Assembly (NCBI RefSeq): GCF_002218085.1
Contig: NZ_BDUC01000008.1
Span: forward strand, 143,094-207,093
Origin: Tolypothrix sp. NIES-4075
Lineage (GTDB): Bacteria > Cyanobacteriota > Cyanobacteriia > Cyanobacteriales > Nostocaceae
Direction of reading: 5' to 3'
Length of the DNA: 64,000 nt
Shown here: positions 63,797 to 64,000 of the stretch, one piece after another
Layout: each line of letters begins with the position of its first letter
How positions within the stretch are numbered: the first letter of the stretch is position 1
Translations under genes and position numbers: made by a program
The notes under the pieces: model-generated
The model's input: the letters and a program-made list of their open reading frames with translations, nothing else
The model's database searches: none
Told to the model about the DNA's origin: nothing

Positions 63797-64000
63797 TTAT
63801 TTCAATCGCGCCAGACCGCTGAGATTAAATTTTTGTATCCAAGCTTCGCGATCGCTTGCTGTAAATGACGGATCTTTGGAAATCACTTTCACTTGATACT
63901 TACCTACCAAAACCGATGTTTGAGTATTGCCAAGTGTCACTGCCGGATAGCCGCCAATTTTTTTCGTACTACTAGAATATTTTGCGGCTGCACTTGGGGT
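63797..64000 (-). CDS. 3' end of a gene cut by the window edge
   Basis: A minus-strand frame enters from the right edge and stops with TAA at 63797-63799; about 67 codons are visible. It reads TKKIGGYPAVTLGNTQTSVLVGKYQVKVISKDPSF followed by EAWIQKFNLSGLARLK. The segment looks like the beta-rich end of a larger protein. It lies upstream of the 62855 gene on the same strand. Not identified. Confidence 0.75.
   Translation of the reverse strand, partial: TPSAAAKYSSSTKKIGGYPAVTLGNTQTSVLVGKYQVKVISKDPSFTASDREAWIQKFNLSGLARLK

Overview
The window is a stretch of chromosome from a filamentous, probably heterocyst-forming cyanobacterium (order Nostocales, inferred). The basis is the gene content (petG, ycf54, ycf46, ycf35, crtE, sqdB, sqdX, a cyanobacterial Lpx/BamA cluster), the many HIP1-type octamers (GCGATCGC) on both strands, and abundant seven-base tandem repeats between genes, a habit known from Nostocales. 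No rRNA, tRNA, CRISPR array, intact transposase or prophage was seen. Most of the window is ordinary housekeeping chromosome; the accessory interest lies in repeats, decayed genes and uncharacterised proteins.

Layout. 0.1-6.5 kb: pdxJ, a SnoaL-like protein, ycf54 (chlorophyll cyclase subunit), a secreted protein, then folD-crtE on the minus strand with a divergent PAP2 gene, and a small lipoprotein. 6.5-10.7 kb: Nudix hydrolase, AI-2E/PerM exporter, ABC exporter and an overlapping P-loop kinase-like gene. 10.8-15.4 kb: a PEP-CTERM GDSL hydrolase, a small coiled-coil protein, a 13-unit 21-bp repeat array beside GGDEF and substrate-binding-protein relics, and a 14-helix MFS exporter whose 3' end carries a MITE-like element. 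15.6-21.7 kb: cytochrome cM-like gene, petG, rsmD, hisH, a C15 peptidase-like protein, a DUF3370 protein, and an overlapping nadR-pnuC pair for pyridine nucleotide salvage.

21.8-30 kb: a PEP-CTERM protein, a 443-residue orphan, LemA with a TPR-DUF3137 partner, Uma2 nuclease and thrS. 30-42.5 kb: DUF2605/DUF2973 pair, glycogen-debranching-type enzyme, endonuclease V, SPFH protein, mnmH, two tandem paralogous membrane proteins, an orphan antitoxin, a Tat-exported aldo/keto reductase and a solitary C5-cytosine methyltransferase. 42.6-50.1 kb: one collinear minus-strand cluster purC-bamA-lpxC-fabZ-lpxA-lpxB for outer-membrane assembly and lipid A. 50.5-57.6 kb: a GAF-GAF-PAS nucleotide cyclase with an in-frame palindromic insertion, then the sulfolipid genes sqdX and sqdB separated by a small membrane protein and a frameshifted DUF4291 gene. 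57.9-64 kb: ribbon-helix-helix-like protein, ycf46, ycf35 with two terminators, a DUF6745 relic, a VapBC-like toxin-antitoxin pair, two unknown proteins and a gene cut by the window end.

The strongest unusual signal is a family of near-perfect palindromes built on GAGACGCGA...TCGCGTCTC. It occurs between genes, inside a MITE-like element that forms the end of an MFS gene, and in frame inside a cyclase gene. I did not find a convincing wholly new multi-gene system. The best candidates for unexplored biology are the tandem membrane paralogs (37.2-39.6 kb), the TPR-DUF3137/LemA pair, the PEP-CTERM protein with weak TNT-like features, and the kinase-like gene overlapping the ABC exporter.
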